Assembly: GCF_013322225.1 (NCBI RefSeq)
Contig: NZ_JAAMFB010000006.1
Location: 1 to 64,000, forward strand
From: Agrobacterium larrymoorei
Lineage (GTDB): Bacteria; Pseudomonadota; Alphaproteobacteria; Rhizobiales; Rhizobiaceae
Length of the DNA: 64,000 bases
Direction of reading: 5' to 3'
Every line of letters begins with the position of its first letter. Position 1 is the stretch's first letter. Positions 46,313 through 54,550 of the stretch are shown here, piece after piece. Made by a program: the position numbers and the translations under genes. Below the pieces are notes generated by a model, which saw nothing but the letters and a program-made list of their open reading frames with translations, made no database searches and was not told the origin of the DNA.

Positions 46313-46340
46313 AAGCCCGGCAGCAGGGGCGCCGGGCTTC
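46313..46340. terminator. Bidirectional terminator between ubiA and DUF6101 gene
   Basis: AAGCCCGG (46313-46320) pairs with CCGGGCTT (46332-46339) around an 11-nt loop, flanked by A's on the left. It ends the convergent ubiA and DUF6101 transcripts. Confidence 0.8.
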
Positions 46341-46385
46341 ATATCGTCCATATCTGGAAACGTGCCGAACACAGCGCTCCGTGGA

Positions 46386-46955
46386 TCAGTTACGGGCGAT
46401 GATTTCCTTGCCCTCGATGCGCATCGCAAGGCCCAGCGAACCGGTGCTGCGACGAACGAGGAAGCGCGGGCGGCGCTCTGCGAAATAGGAATGGCGACGG
46501 CGCGGGCGGGTGGCCTTTGTGCGCACATTGCCGAGATGGTCTTCCAGCGGACGGGCAACACCATCTGCTTCTACCATCAGCATGGGAATGCGGTACTTTT
46601 CCGACCAGCTGCGCCAGTCTGCCGCGATGTCGCAAAGGTCATGCGCCACCAAAAGCGGGATGCAGAGATCAGGGTCGTCGTGATGAAGTTCGAGCGTCAC
46701 GGTAACTTCGCCATTGCCATGATCGATGGCGCGGGCTGCGACACCCTTGAAGGCGCGGGCCGGAAGCGCGAAGGAAAGCGGAAGGCCGCTGGAATTGAGA
46801 ACTTTACGAAGCACTGCGCCGCGCTCGTCGAGCGTGATAGACACGTCTGCTGAACCCTTTTCCTTGCCATAGGTCAGCTGCTGCGGGAACCGCGTCGGGT
46901 CGAGCCGGAGAGTTGCGCCTGCCCATTCGGGCTTCAGAACGGTGTTTGTCATCAT
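46386..46955 (-). CDS. DUF6101-family protein
   Basis: A 189-residue protein of the rhizobial DUF6101 family, of unknown function. It has no signal peptide or membrane helix. The middle (ALPARAFKGVAARAIDHGNGEVTVTLELHHDDPDLCIPLLVAHDLCDIAADWRSWSEKY) looks like a mixed alpha/beta domain. The C-terminus is a basic patch (RTKATRPRRRHSYFAERRPRFLVRR) of the sort that could touch nucleic acid; that is inference. The protein starts at ATG 46955, with an AAGGA sequence inside a possible stem-loop leader (46957-47020). A second ATG follows immediately. Confidence 0.8.
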   Translation of the reverse strand: MMTNTVLKPEWAGATLRLDPTRFPQQLTYGKEKGSADVSITLDERGAVLRKVLNSSGLPLSFALPARAFKGVAARAIDHGNGEVTVTLELHHDDPDLCIPLLVAHDLCDIAADWRSWSEKYRIPMLMVEADGVARPLEDHLGNVRTKATRPRRRHSYFAERRPRFLVRRSTGSLGLAMRIEGKEIIARN

Positions 46956-46956
46956 G

Positions 46957-47020
46957 CTATCCTTGTTTTACCTGAGAGCCGTTTCATGGTTCTCGTCCGG
47001 GACTTTTCGTCCTCTGATAG
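46957..47020 (-). promoter_or_regulatory. Possible structured leader of the DUF6101 gene
   Basis: Read on the minus strand, CTATC (47020-47016) pairs with GATAG (46961-46957) and encloses two hairpins: GGAC-GAAAA-GTCC and GAGAACC-ATGAAAC-GGCTCTC. That gives a compact three-way junction of about 64 nt. Its last arm overlaps the AAGGA ribosome binding site and ends one base before the ATG. The CTCTCAGGTAAAA segment recalls a glycine-riboswitch 3' end, but the size and 5' part do not fit that family. Confidence 0.4.
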
Positions 47021-47320
47021 GGTGAAGATAGCCGCGCCACCTTCGAGACAGCTTAAAAATCGAGGTTAAGAAAACTTTGCATTCCCAAATGGTTAGCAAA
47101 ACGCAGCCCGATAGGGTTTCGAAATCCTGAACCGGGACGGTGTGTGGTTTGCAAGGCTTGAACAGAATGGATCAAATGCCGGGTAGTTTGCCAGACATCA
47201 AAAAGGGTGAGCGAAATGGCGCCCACACGCCCCCCAAACGGGTGATGACAGCCGCCTGCTAGTCGAAATAGCCGGTATACGTTGGTTTTCGTGCCGGATA
47301 CTGGCGAGATAGTGTCGATC
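47021..47320. other. Remainder of the DUF6101-FAD oxidase gap
   Basis: 300 bp with no recognised gene. A short frame, ATG 47167 to TAG 47262, would encode 31 residues (MDQMPGSLPDIKKGERN...). It lacks a ribosome binding site, so I do not call it. Confidence 0.35.
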
Positions 47321-48748
47321 TCAGACCGAAACGACCTTACCCGGATTCATGATGCCCGCCGGGTCGAAAGCGCTTTTTATCCGGCGCATCAGGTCCATTT
47401 CGATGGGCGAGCGGATGGCTGCAAGTTCGTCGCGTTTGAGCTGCCCGATGCCATGTTCGGCAGAAATCGAACCGCCGAAAGACAGCACTATGCCGTGGAC
47501 GATCTCATTGATTTCCCGCCAGCGTGCGATGAATTCGGCTTTGTCGGCACCCACCGGCTGGGAAATATTGTAGTGAATATTACCATCGCCAAGGTGGCCG
47601 AAGGCGCAGATGCGCGCGCCGGGCATTGCGGCAAGAACGCCTTTTTCCGCAGCGTCCATGAATCCGGGAATGTGCGAGACCGGTACGGAAACATCGTGCT
47701 TGATCGAGCCGCCCTCGGGCTTCTGCGCATCCGACATGCTTTCGCGCATATGCCACAGCGCCTGCCTTTGAGCCTCGGATGAAGCGATGACGGCATCCTG
47801 CACCACGCCTGCCTCAAAGCCTTGCTCCAGCAAGGTCTCGACCATCGTCTGCGCTGTTTCCGCCGAATCGGATGTGGAAATGTCGATCAGGGCATACCAG
47901 TCATGCGGCGCTTCCAGTGGATCGCGAACGCCCGGGATGTGCCGTGTGGTGAATTCGATGCCGATACGCGGCATCAGTTCAAAGCCTGTCAGTGCCGTGC
48001 CGCACAGGGTCGAAGCCCGCTCGAAAAGTTTCAGTGCATCGGCCGGGGAGGCGAGACCGGCAAATGCCACCTGATGGCCGAGCGGCTTGGGAAAGAGTTT
48101 CAGCACTGCGCCGGTAATGATGCCGAGCGTACCTTCCGAACCGATGAACATGTCGCGCAGGTCGTAACCGGTATTGTCCTTCTTCAGCCGGCGAAGGCCG
48201 TTCCAGATTTCGCCGGTCGGCAAAACAACTTCGACGCCAATGCAGAGCTGGCGCATATTTCCATAGGCGAGAACGGCTGTGCCACCCGCATTGGTGGCGA
48301 GATTGCCACCGATGCGGCAGGAGCCTTGCGAGCCGAGCGAAAGAGGAAACATGCGCTCCACCCTTTCGGCAGCCTTGTGAACGTCGTCCAGAATGCAGCC
48401 GCCATCGACAACGATAACATTGGCAACAGGGTCGATGTCGCGCACGCGGTTCATGCGCTCAAGCGAAAGAATGACGTCGCTTTCTCCGCTGCGAGGCGTC
48501 TGCCCACCGACAAGCCCGGTGTTTCCCGTTTGCGGAACGATGGCCGTTTTCGTTTCGCTGGCCAGCTTCATGATGGCCGAAACCTCTTCAGTCGAGGCTG
48601 GTTTCAGTAAAACTGGCGACGTGCCGCGATATAGGCCACGATTTTCGACCAGATGCGGCTCCAGATCGGCAAGCTCCCGCAAGGCATTTTTCTCACCGAC
48701 GATATCCACGAACCGCTTGAGCAAATCTTCTGGCAATGTGGTCGTCAT
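47321..48748 (-). CDS. GlcD-like FAD-linked oxidase
   Basis: A 475-residue flavoprotein of the vanillyl-alcohol oxidase/GlcD type, which oxidises D-2-hydroxy acids. The FAD domain is present: VPQTGNTGLVGGQTP near 68, GCILDDVHKAAERVERMFPLSLGSQGSCRIGGNLATNAGGTAVLAYGN near 115-165 and the GSEGTLGIITGAVLKLFP stretch near 210. The C-terminal part ends with HGIGQLKRDELAAIRSPIEMDLMRRIKSAFDPAGIMNPGKV. The substrate is uncertain (D-lactate or D-2-hydroxyglutarate are the usual ones). It starts at ATG 48748, 27 bp after the sua5 stop, so the two may be co-transcribed. Confidence 0.88.
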   Translation of the reverse strand: MTTTLPEDLLKRFVDIVGEKNALRELADLEPHLVENRGLYRGTSPVLLKPASTEEVSAIMKLASETKTAIVPQTGNTGLVGGQTPRSGESDVILSLERMNRVRDIDPVANVIVVDGGCILDDVHKAAERVERMFPLSLGSQGSCRIGGNLATNAGGTAVLAYGNMRQLCIGVEVVLPTGEIWNGLRRLKKDNTGYDLRDMFIGSEGTLGIITGAVLKLFPKPLGHQVAFAGLASPADALKLFERASTLCGTALTGFELMPRIGIEFTTRHIPGVRDPLEAPHDWYALIDISTSDSAETAQTMVETLLEQGFEAGVVQDAVIASSEAQRQALWHMRESMSDAQKPEGGSIKHDVSVPVSHIPGFMDAAEKGVLAAMPGARICAFGHLGDGNIHYNISQPVGADKAEFIARWREINEIVHGIVLSFGGSISAEHGIGQLKRDELAAIRSPIEMDLMRRIKSAFDPAGIMNPGKVVSV

Positions 48749-48775
48749 AAATGCGTTCCTCAAATGTGATGGCAC

Positions 48776-49753
48776 TCAAGCGCGGGGCGCGGCGGCTCGC
48801 GTTAGCCGGTCGTTGATGGCTTCACCAAGTCCCTTATTGGGAATGGGCGTGATGGCTATGCTGCGCGCACCGCTGGCATCGGCGCGTTTCAGATGGTCGA
48901 AAAGATTGGTCGCGGCTTCGCCAAGGTCTCCGCTTTCGCTGAGGTCGAGCACGATTGCCGCTTTGGCTTCGCCATCGACTGGCTGACTGCCGAACCGGAT
49001 CAGCGCTTCGCCTTCCTCGATGGAAGTGGCGTTCAACCGGACGGACGCGCCGGGGGCGTAATGCGATTCCAGCATTCCGGGTGCTTCGATGGCAGCTGAA
49101 GCCTTTTCCGGGCGGATCAGCGTCACGCCTGCCACCTGTTCTATATCTTCCACGATAAGGCCGCCGGGCCGTAACAACCTCACGGTCCCGTCGCCCTCGA
49201 CCTTTACGATGGTCGATTCGACCCCCACGGGCGCAGATCCGCCATCCAGGATGAGACCGACTTTCTGGCCGAGATCGGCCTCGACATGGGCCGCACTTGT
49301 GGAGCTTATCTTGCCGGAACTATTGGCGCTGGGTGCGGCCAGCGGCTTGCCGAGCGCAGTGATCAACCGGCTTGCAAAACCCTTGGGAATACGGATGCCG
49401 ACCGTATCGAGCCCGGCGGTTGCAAGCGCATGAATGCGGCTTTCAGGCTTGAGCGACAGGATGAGCGTCAGCGGACCCGGCCAGAAAGCCTGTGCAAGCT
49501 TGCGCGATATAGGATCGAAGACAGCATACTCTTCCGCCATCTCGATACTCGCCATATGGCAGATCAGCGGGTTGAATTGCGGGCGGCCCTTGGTCTCATA
49601 GATACGTGCAATGGCGGCGGGGTTCGTCGCATCCGCCGCAAGGCCGTAGACCGTCTCGGTAGGAATTGCGACCGGAAAGCCTGCCTCCAGCATGGAAACG
49701 GCCTGGACCAATGCCTCTTCCGGCTGATCCTCGATATCGATGTGACGCGCCAT
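48776..49753 (-). CDS. tsaC: L-threonylcarbamoyladenylate synthase
   Basis: A 325-residue Sua5/TsaC-type enzyme that makes threonylcarbamoyl-AMP for the t6A37 tRNA modification. The YrdC domain has IPTETVYGLAADATNP near 35, KGRPQFNPLICH near 59, FWPGPLTLIL near 93, SANSSGKISSTSA near 147 and SAPVGVESTIVK near 175. The C-terminal Sua5 domain (MLESHYAPGASVRL near 232) is present, so it is the long Sua5 form. It starts at Met 49753, and it is 64 bp downstream of a rhizobial hypothetical gene on the same strand. Confidence 0.94.
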   Translation of the reverse strand: MARHIDIEDQPEEALVQAVSMLEAGFPVAIPTETVYGLAADATNPAAIARIYETKGRPQFNPLICHMASIEMAEEYAVFDPISRKLAQAFWPGPLTLILSLKPESRIHALATAGLDTVGIRIPKGFASRLITALGKPLAAPSANSSGKISSTSAAHVEADLGQKVGLILDGGSAPVGVESTIVKVEGDGTVRLLRPGGLIVEDIEQVAGVTLIRPEKASAAIEAPGMLESHYAPGASVRLNATSIEEGEALIRFGSQPVDGEAKAAIVLDLSESGDLGEAATNLFDHLKRADASGARSIAITPIPNKGLGEAINDRLTRAAAPRA

Positions 49754-49816
49754 ATCCTCAAGCAACCTTTCGAATGGACAAGGCTCTTAGAATGTTTCGG
49801 CAGCGATGGGAAGTAT

Positions 49817-50425
49817 TTACAGGGTTTGAATGAACTTGCGCATTTCGTCGGAGCGCGTGCCGAGCATAAGCACGTTCTTCAACGCCACCTTCGGATCATG
49901 CGTCTGGAACAGCAGCCCGTCGCGGTGAATCGACTTGTCGATCCGCACCGTTTCACCGTCTGTCTTCTGCATGGCAATGGCGAAGTACATACGCGAGCGC
50001 GTCTGGTCGATCTTTTCGAAGAACTGTTCGTCGCCGCAAAGCTCTGCAAAGAAATTGGCGAAGTAGAAGGACCACAGAACCGGCGTGCGGGTATCGAAGC
50101 TGGTGCGCGATGCCGTGACGTGGCAATAGCCCAGATGCGGGCTCTCGTCGATCACGCGGTGGAAGATCATCTTGGGAAAGCGGATGGTGCTGTGAAAGGC
50201 GTTCAGCCGCGAATGCGTCATCTCACCTGCTTCCTGCAGGCGACGTCCGGTGATTTCGGCCACCTGCTCATGGGTGAAATAGCTGCGATCGCTCGGTAGC
50301 CAGGCCTCTTCGTAACGCGCGATGCGGCCGGTTCGGAGGAATTCCGAATGGGCCGTTTTCGAGCGTGCCGGCGGAAATCTCCGTGCCTTCGCGTCGAAAT
50401 AGCGTATCCGCGTTCCCTTCTCCAC
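49817..50425 (-). CDS. Rhizobial hypothetical protein, DUF6656-like
   Basis: A 202-residue protein that I do not recognise with certainty. It may belong to the Rhizobiaceae-restricted DUF6656 group. It has no signal peptide, no membrane helix and no Cys cluster. Recognisable elements are an Arg/Tyr-rich start (GTRIRYFDAKARRFPPARSKTAH), a middle segment with His and Arg (HLGYCHVTASRTSFDTRTPVLWSFYFANFF) and a C-terminal region with repeated Lys and Asp. It is divergent from the Rieske oxygenase gene and upstream of sua5. Codon use matches the neighbours. No function can be assigned. Confidence 0.65.
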   Translation of the reverse strand: MEKGTRIRYFDAKARRFPPARSKTAHSEFLRTGRIARYEEAWLPSDRSYFTHEQVAEITGRRLQEAGEMTHSRLNAFHSTIRFPKMIFHRVIDESPHLGYCHVTASRTSFDTRTPVLWSFYFANFFAELCGDEQFFEKIDQTRSRMYFAIAMQKTDGETVRIDKSIHRDGLLFQTHDPKVALKNVLMLGTRSDEMRKFIQTL

Positions 50426-50748
50426 GATGTCGTCCCCATTGAAAGATATGATCTTTTTAAACCCACTCGGTTAATACTCCCTTTCCGGGAGGGTGCGGGT
50501 ATTTACGATTTGTGTTTTTGCGACGAAGTTTTATCGTGTCGAAGGCCGCGGGCTGTGGTGCAATAACCGACTGTTTTGAAAAGAAAAAAATCGTATGGTC
50601 GTTTTTAGAGGGAGTGTCGCAATTTGTCGTTAATGCGGGATCGAATGTCGCTCAATGTGGTGCTGTAAACCAGCGCCGATGGTTAGATATTTCCATGCAA
50701 AGACGGCAAGACGCAAATGCGCTGCCGAGACCCATCGAGGACATGGCC
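50426..50748. other. Divergent upstream region of the Rieske oxygenase gene
   Basis: About 320 bp with AT-rich stretches (50440-50460, 50510-50600) and a small CTCCC/GGGAG hairpin at 50475-50490. It contains the promoters for the hypothetical gene leftward and the oxygenase rightward; no clear operator was found. The oxygenase frame stays open into it as far as 50512, without conserved sequence. Confidence 0.4.
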
Positions 50749-51993
50749 ATGGAACTGCGTGAAACCGTACTGCGCCAACTGAAAAACCGCCGTGAAGGCT
50801 TTAGCCTTGAGCAGCCTTTCTATACCGATCAGGACTATTTCCAGCTGGATATGGAAACCATCTGGTATCGCGACTGGCTTTTTGTCGGGCACGATTGCGA
50901 AGTCAGCAAGCCAGGCTCCTACGTCACCGTGCAGGTCGGCGCTTATTCCGTGGTCATCGTGCGCGGCAAGGACAATGTCATCCGCGCCTTCCATAACTCC
51001 TGCCGTCACCGCGGGTCGCGCGTCTGCACCACGCACAAGGGGCAATCGGCGCGCCTTGTATGTCCTTACCACCAGTGGACCTACGATCTTGATGGCAAGC
51101 TGCTTTTTGCACGCCACATGGGCGATGATTTCGACAAGGCCAGTTTCGGCCTGAAGCCTGTCGCCTGCGAGAGTGTTGCCGGTTACATCTTCATCTGTCT
51201 GGCGGATCAGCCCGCCGACTTCTCGCCCGTCCGCGCCGAAGTCGAAGCCTACATGGCTCCGCACCGCGCATGGGAAGCCAAGGTGGCGCATGAGAGCACC
51301 ATCATCGAAAAGGGCAACTGGAAGCTCGTCTGGGAAAACAACCGCGAATGCTACCACTGCGCAGCCAATCACCCGGAACTGTGCCGCACCTATCCTGAAA
51401 ACCCGAGTGTGACGGGCACGGATGGCGGCGCAAGCGATCCCGAGATCGGCGGTCACTGGGCGCGTTGCGAAGCGGCCGGTCTGCCGAGCCGCTTCAAGAT
51501 CGACGAGAACGGACAGTTCCGCGTTGCACGCATGCCGTTGATCGGCGACGCTGAAAGCTACACCATGTCCGGCAAGCCTGCCGTTCGTCTGCCGCTTTCC
51601 GGGGACGTGACCATCAGCCATATCGGCGCGCTGCTGTTCTTCCACTACCCGACCACGTGGAACCACTTCCTCGGCGACCATATGATTTCCTTCCGCGTCA
51701 TGCCGCTCGGCCCGCAGGAAACGGCGGTCACGACGAAATGGCTGGTCAACAAGGACGCTGTCGAGGGTGTCGATTATAATCTCGAAGATCTGACCCACGT
51801 CTGGAACGAGACGAATGATCAGGACCGCCGCATCGTCGAGGAAAATGCCTTTGGTATCCGTTCCCCGGCTTACGAGCCCGGCCCTTATTCCATGGAGGAT
51901 GAAGGCGGCGTCATGCAGTTCGTAAACTGGTATTCGAGTTTCATGATCGACCGCCTGTCGGGTGACAAGAAGAAGCTGTCGGCAGTTGCGTAA
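50749..51993 (+). CDS. gbcA: Rieske oxygenase, glycine betaine demethylase (GbcA)-like
   Basis: The oxygenase part of a two-component Rieske system, 414 residues from ATG 50749. The Rieske 2Fe-2S site is CRHRG...CPYHQW near 89-112. The mononuclear iron site is in NNRECYHCAANHPELC near 200 (two His) with a distal acid expected near 360. This start has GAGG eight bases upstream. The ATG at 50743 is spaced too closely to it, and the ATG at 50695 has no ribosome binding site. It is paired with a ferredoxin reductase 5 bp later. The pair resembles GbcAB; stachydrine or carnitine demethylases are also possible. No glycine betaine catabolic gene is beside it. Confidence 0.82.
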   Translation: MELRETVLRQLKNRREGFSLEQPFYTDQDYFQLDMETIWYRDWLFVGHDCEVSKPGSYVTVQVGAYSVVIVRGKDNVIRAFHNSCRHRGSRVCTTHKGQSARLVCPYHQWTYDLDGKLLFARHMGDDFDKASFGLKPVACESVAGYIFICLADQPADFSPVRAEVEAYMAPHRAWEAKVAHESTIIEKGNWKLVWENNRECYHCAANHPELCRTYPENPSVTGTDGGASDPEIGGHWARCEAAGLPSRFKIDENGQFRVARMPLIGDAESYTMSGKPAVRLPLSGDVTISHIGALLFFHYPTTWNHFLGDHMISFRVMPLGPQETAVTTKWLVNKDAVEGVDYNLEDLTHVWNETNDQDRRIVEENAFGIRSPAYEPGPYSMEDEGGVMQFVNWYSSFMIDRLSGDKKKLSAVA

Positions 51994-51998
51994 CATTG

Positions 51999-53078
51999 AT
52001 GGACATGACTGTGGCCTATAAGCATATCGATGAGATGAAGCCGTGGAGCGACAAGCTTCACATGCTGGAGTGCATTTCGGTAACCCCCGAAACGCCCGAC
52101 GTGATGACATTCCTGTTCCATTCGAACGACATGAACTGGTTTCGCTATCTGCCGGGCCAGTTCGTGACGCTGGAGCTTCCCGTGGGGCCGGAGCCCGTGT
52201 TCCGCACCTACACCCTGTCATCCACGCCGTCTCGTCCCTATGCCGTCGGCGTGACAGTTAAGGCGCAGAAAAACAGCATCGGCACCCGCTGGATGTTCGA
52301 CAACCTCAAGCCGGGAATGAAAATTCGTGCGCTTGGGCCGCTGGGCGATTTTTCCTACGTCAAGCATCCCGGCGATAAGTATCTCTTCATCTCGGCTGGA
52401 TCTGGCGTGACGCCGATGATGTCGATGGTGCGCGACATGTGCGACCGCGCCCCGCAAAGCGACATTTCCTTCATCAACTGCTCGCGCACGCCAGCAGACA
52501 TCGTTTTCCGGCATGAACTGGAATATCTGGCGCGCTACATGCCGAACCTCTCGCTCGGTTTCATCGTGGAATCGACAGGTCGTACTGACCTGTGGTCAGG
52601 TCTGAAGGGGTTCATCGACAAGGCGAAGATCGCGCTTCTCACCCATGACTTCATGGACCGCACGGTATTCTGCTGCGGGCCGGAGCCGTTCATGGCGGCG
52701 GTCAGTTCCATGTTGGAAGCCTCCGGCTTCGATATGTCGCGTTACCATCAGGAAAGCTTTGCCCCGGCGGCGCCCGTTGTCGTGGGGCCAAGTGTCGAGC
52801 CTGCCGATGGCGAAGTTCTGGCGAAGATCAACTTTGCGGCGTCCGGTAAGGAAGTGCCTTGCCAGCCGGGCCAGACCATTCTCATGACGGCCCGAGCAGC
52901 GGGTGTGCGTATCGGTGCTGCTTGTGAGTCCGGTATCTGTGGCACATGCCAGGTCATGAAGCTTTCCGGCGAGGTCGAGATGAACCACAATGGCGGTATT
53001 CTCGATGAAGATATTGCGGAGGGCTACATTCTGGCCTGCTGCTCTCGTCCTCTAACGGACGTCAAGATCGACGTTTGA
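51999..53078 (+). CDS. gbcB: Reductase of the Rieske system, GbcB-like
   Basis: A 359-residue electron-transfer partner. The FAD domain has RTYTLSSTPSRPYAVGVTVK near 67, the NAD domain GSGVTPMMSMVRDMC near 128 and CCGPEPFMAAVSSML near 224. The C-terminal plant-type 2Fe-2S domain has CESGICGTCQVMK near 307 and a later Cys in CCSRP near 348. It starts at ATG 51999, five bases after the oxygenase stop (the frame also begins at TTG 51996). It passes electrons from NADH to the oxygenase. A strong hairpin at 53116 may end the operon. Confidence 0.88.
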   Translation: MDMTVAYKHIDEMKPWSDKLHMLECISVTPETPDVMTFLFHSNDMNWFRYLPGQFVTLELPVGPEPVFRTYTLSSTPSRPYAVGVTVKAQKNSIGTRWMFDNLKPGMKIRALGPLGDFSYVKHPGDKYLFISAGSGVTPMMSMVRDMCDRAPQSDISFINCSRTPADIVFRHELEYLARYMPNLSLGFIVESTGRTDLWSGLKGFIDKAKIALLTHDFMDRTVFCCGPEPFMAAVSSMLEASGFDMSRYHQESFAPAAPVVVGPSVEPADGEVLAKINFAASGKEVPCQPGQTILMTARAAGVRIGAACESGICGTCQVMKLSGEVEMNHNGGILDEDIAEGYILACCSRPLTDVKIDV

Positions 53079-53115
53079 TGCGCCCGGCTTATAGCGAATG
53101 CGGTTTCTAACTGAG

Positions 53116-53153
53116 CATGTCGCGCTCGATTCAATTCATCGAAGCGCGACATG
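53116..53153. other. Long stem-loop after gbcB
   Basis: CATGTCGCGCTCGAT (53116-53130) pairs with ATCG-A-AGCGCGACATG (53138-53153) with one bulged A, a 15-bp stem around a 7-nt loop. It lies 38 bp after the gbcB stop. No T-run follows on either strand, so termination is uncertain. Confidence 0.6.
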
Positions 53154-53287
53154 GCACATGGAACAACTTCTCATTTCCCCCGTTTCTAATTCATCTATGG
53201 GTTGGTGCTATTGCGGTGGTCTCCGCATGATCAACGCCCCGGATAAAAAGGCACGAAAAACGTGTCAAAAGAAACGGAGGAAAATTC

Positions 53288-53779
53288 ATGCTGAATTTGC
53301 GCAGAATGAGTGTGGCGACCGCCGTGCTCATGGTTATGACCAGCTTCACGCCGTCCCAGGCAATGCCGATACCGGTTCCAGCACCTAAGCCTATCGTTGC
53401 CTCTGAAACGGCCACACAGGTTCAGTACCGTCCTTGGGAACGCCGCGAAATGCGCAGGGAATGGCGTCGTGACCGTGGCCGGGATTTCCGACGCGACCGC
53501 GACTGGCGTCGTGGCGATCGTTATGGCTGGTACAACGGCCACCGCGGCTACCGTGAGCGCCGTTCGGGATACCGTTATCACAACGGCTATTGGTTCCCGC
53601 TCGCCGCATTCGCAGCCGGTGCCATCATCAGCGGCGCTGCATCTTCGCAGGCTCGCCCATCCTATGGCAGCAGCCACGCGCAATGGTGTGCAAACCGCTG
53701 GCGCTCGTACCGCGCTTACGACAACAGCTATCAGCCCTATAACGGGCCGCGCCAGCAGTGCGTTTCGCCCTATCGATAA
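53288..53779 (+). CDS. BA14K-family secreted protein (first of two)
   Basis: A 163-residue exported protein of the BA14K family, named after a Brucella immunogen. It has a signal peptide ([17 protein letters not shown]), a Pro-rich spacer, a very Arg-rich middle (about 48-92), a short hydrophobic stretch ([16 protein letters not shown]), and the C-terminal BA14K motif ([34 protein letters not shown]) with two Cys residues. GGAGG lies just before the ATG. The protein is cationic and probably envelope-associated. A second family member follows 222 bp later. Confidence 0.88.
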   Translation: MLNLRRMSVATAVLMVMTSFTPSQAMPIPVPAPKPIVASETATQVQYRPWERREMRREWRRDRGRDFRRDRDWRRGDRYGWYNGHRGYRERRSGYRYHNGYWFPLAAFAAGAIISGAASSQARPSYGSSHAQWCANRWRSYRAYDNSYQPYNGPRQQCVSPYR

Positions 53780-53797
53780 GGTAGGATTGCCTTTGAT

Positions 53798-53822
53798 AGC
53801 CCGGTCTCTGATCGGGCTTTCT
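53798..53822 (+). terminator. Terminator after the first BA14K gene
   Basis: AGCCCG (53798-53803) pairs with CGGGCT (53813-53818), followed by TTCTTTC. The stem is 18 bp after the stop codon. Confidence 0.7.
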
Positions 53823-54001
53823 TTCGTTTGCGAAATGATGCGTCCGTTCAAGTATCTGTGATTGCATTGTTAATCCTGGGTTCAGACACCAGTTCATATC
53901 CTTCAAATATATAAAATACCCGCCCAAAGCGGGACGTGATGGAGAATAATCGTCGTAATTCACGCCGTCCGGCGCTGCCGGGTGTGAATGGAGGAAACCA
54001 G

Positions 54002-54490
54002 ATGAAAACCTACATGAAAACAATTCTGGCAGCCGGTCTCTCTGCCATTATCGGCGTTGGAGCCATCCTACCGGCGCAGGCCATGCCGGTCACGGTTGCG
54101 CCCGCTGTTCCGCAGGCCGATAATGGCGTTGTGAACGTGCAATACTGGCGTGATCGTGGTTATTACGGCCGCGACTATGGCGGAGGCTGGTACAGAGGTC
54201 ATCGCGGCTACCGTGATTATCGTCCAGGCTATCGCCGCCACAACAACGGCTATTGGTTCCCACTCGCGGCCTTTGCGACTGGTGCCATCGTTGGCGGTGC
54301 GCTCTCGCAACCGCGTGAGGTCTACCGTCCCCGTCCGGTCTACCGCGAATATCGCCCGGTCGTTCGTGGTGGTGTCAGCCAGAGCCATGTGAACTGGTGC
54401 TATGGCCGCTATCGTTCATACGATGCCTATAGCAACACGTTCCAGCCCTACAATGGGCCACGCCGCACCTGCTATTCACCCTACGGCTGA
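54002..54490 (+). CDS. BA14K-family secreted protein (second of two)
   Basis: A 162-residue paralogue of the gene before it. It has a signal peptide (TILAAGLSAIIGVGAILPAQA), then [59 protein letters not shown] and the closing BA14K motif (SHVNWCYGRYRSYDAYSNTFQPYNGPRRTCYSPY). It is Arg/Tyr/Gly-rich rather than Arg-rich like its neighbour. Start is ATG 54002. It probably arose from a tandem duplication. A terminator at 54517 separates it from the convergent zntB. Confidence 0.88.
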   Translation: MKTYMKTILAAGLSAIIGVGAILPAQAMPVTVAPAVPQADNGVVNVQYWRDRGYYGRDYGGGWYRGHRGYRDYRPGYRRHNNGYWFPLAAFATGAIVGGALSQPREVYRPRPVYREYRPVVRGGVSQSHVNWCYGRYRSYDAYSNTFQPYNGPRRTCYSPYG

Positions 54491-54516
54491 TTATGCTGGG
54501 GCATCGATGACCTGAA

Positions 54517-54547
54517 AGCCGCTCGGAGCAATCCGGGCGGCTTTTCA
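54517..54547. terminator. Bidirectional terminator
   Basis: AAAGCCGC (54517-54524) pairs with GCGGCTTT (54539-54546), followed by TCAG. It ends the BA14K gene and can serve zntB on the other strand, whose stop is at 54551. Confidence 0.8.
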
Positions 54548-54550
54548 GTT

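Noticed and set aside
46957..47020. A classical glycine riboswitch
   Set aside because: CTCTCAGGTAAAA fits its 3' end, but the 5' part, total length and the gene regulated (DUF6101) do not. I keep it only as an unassigned structured leader.
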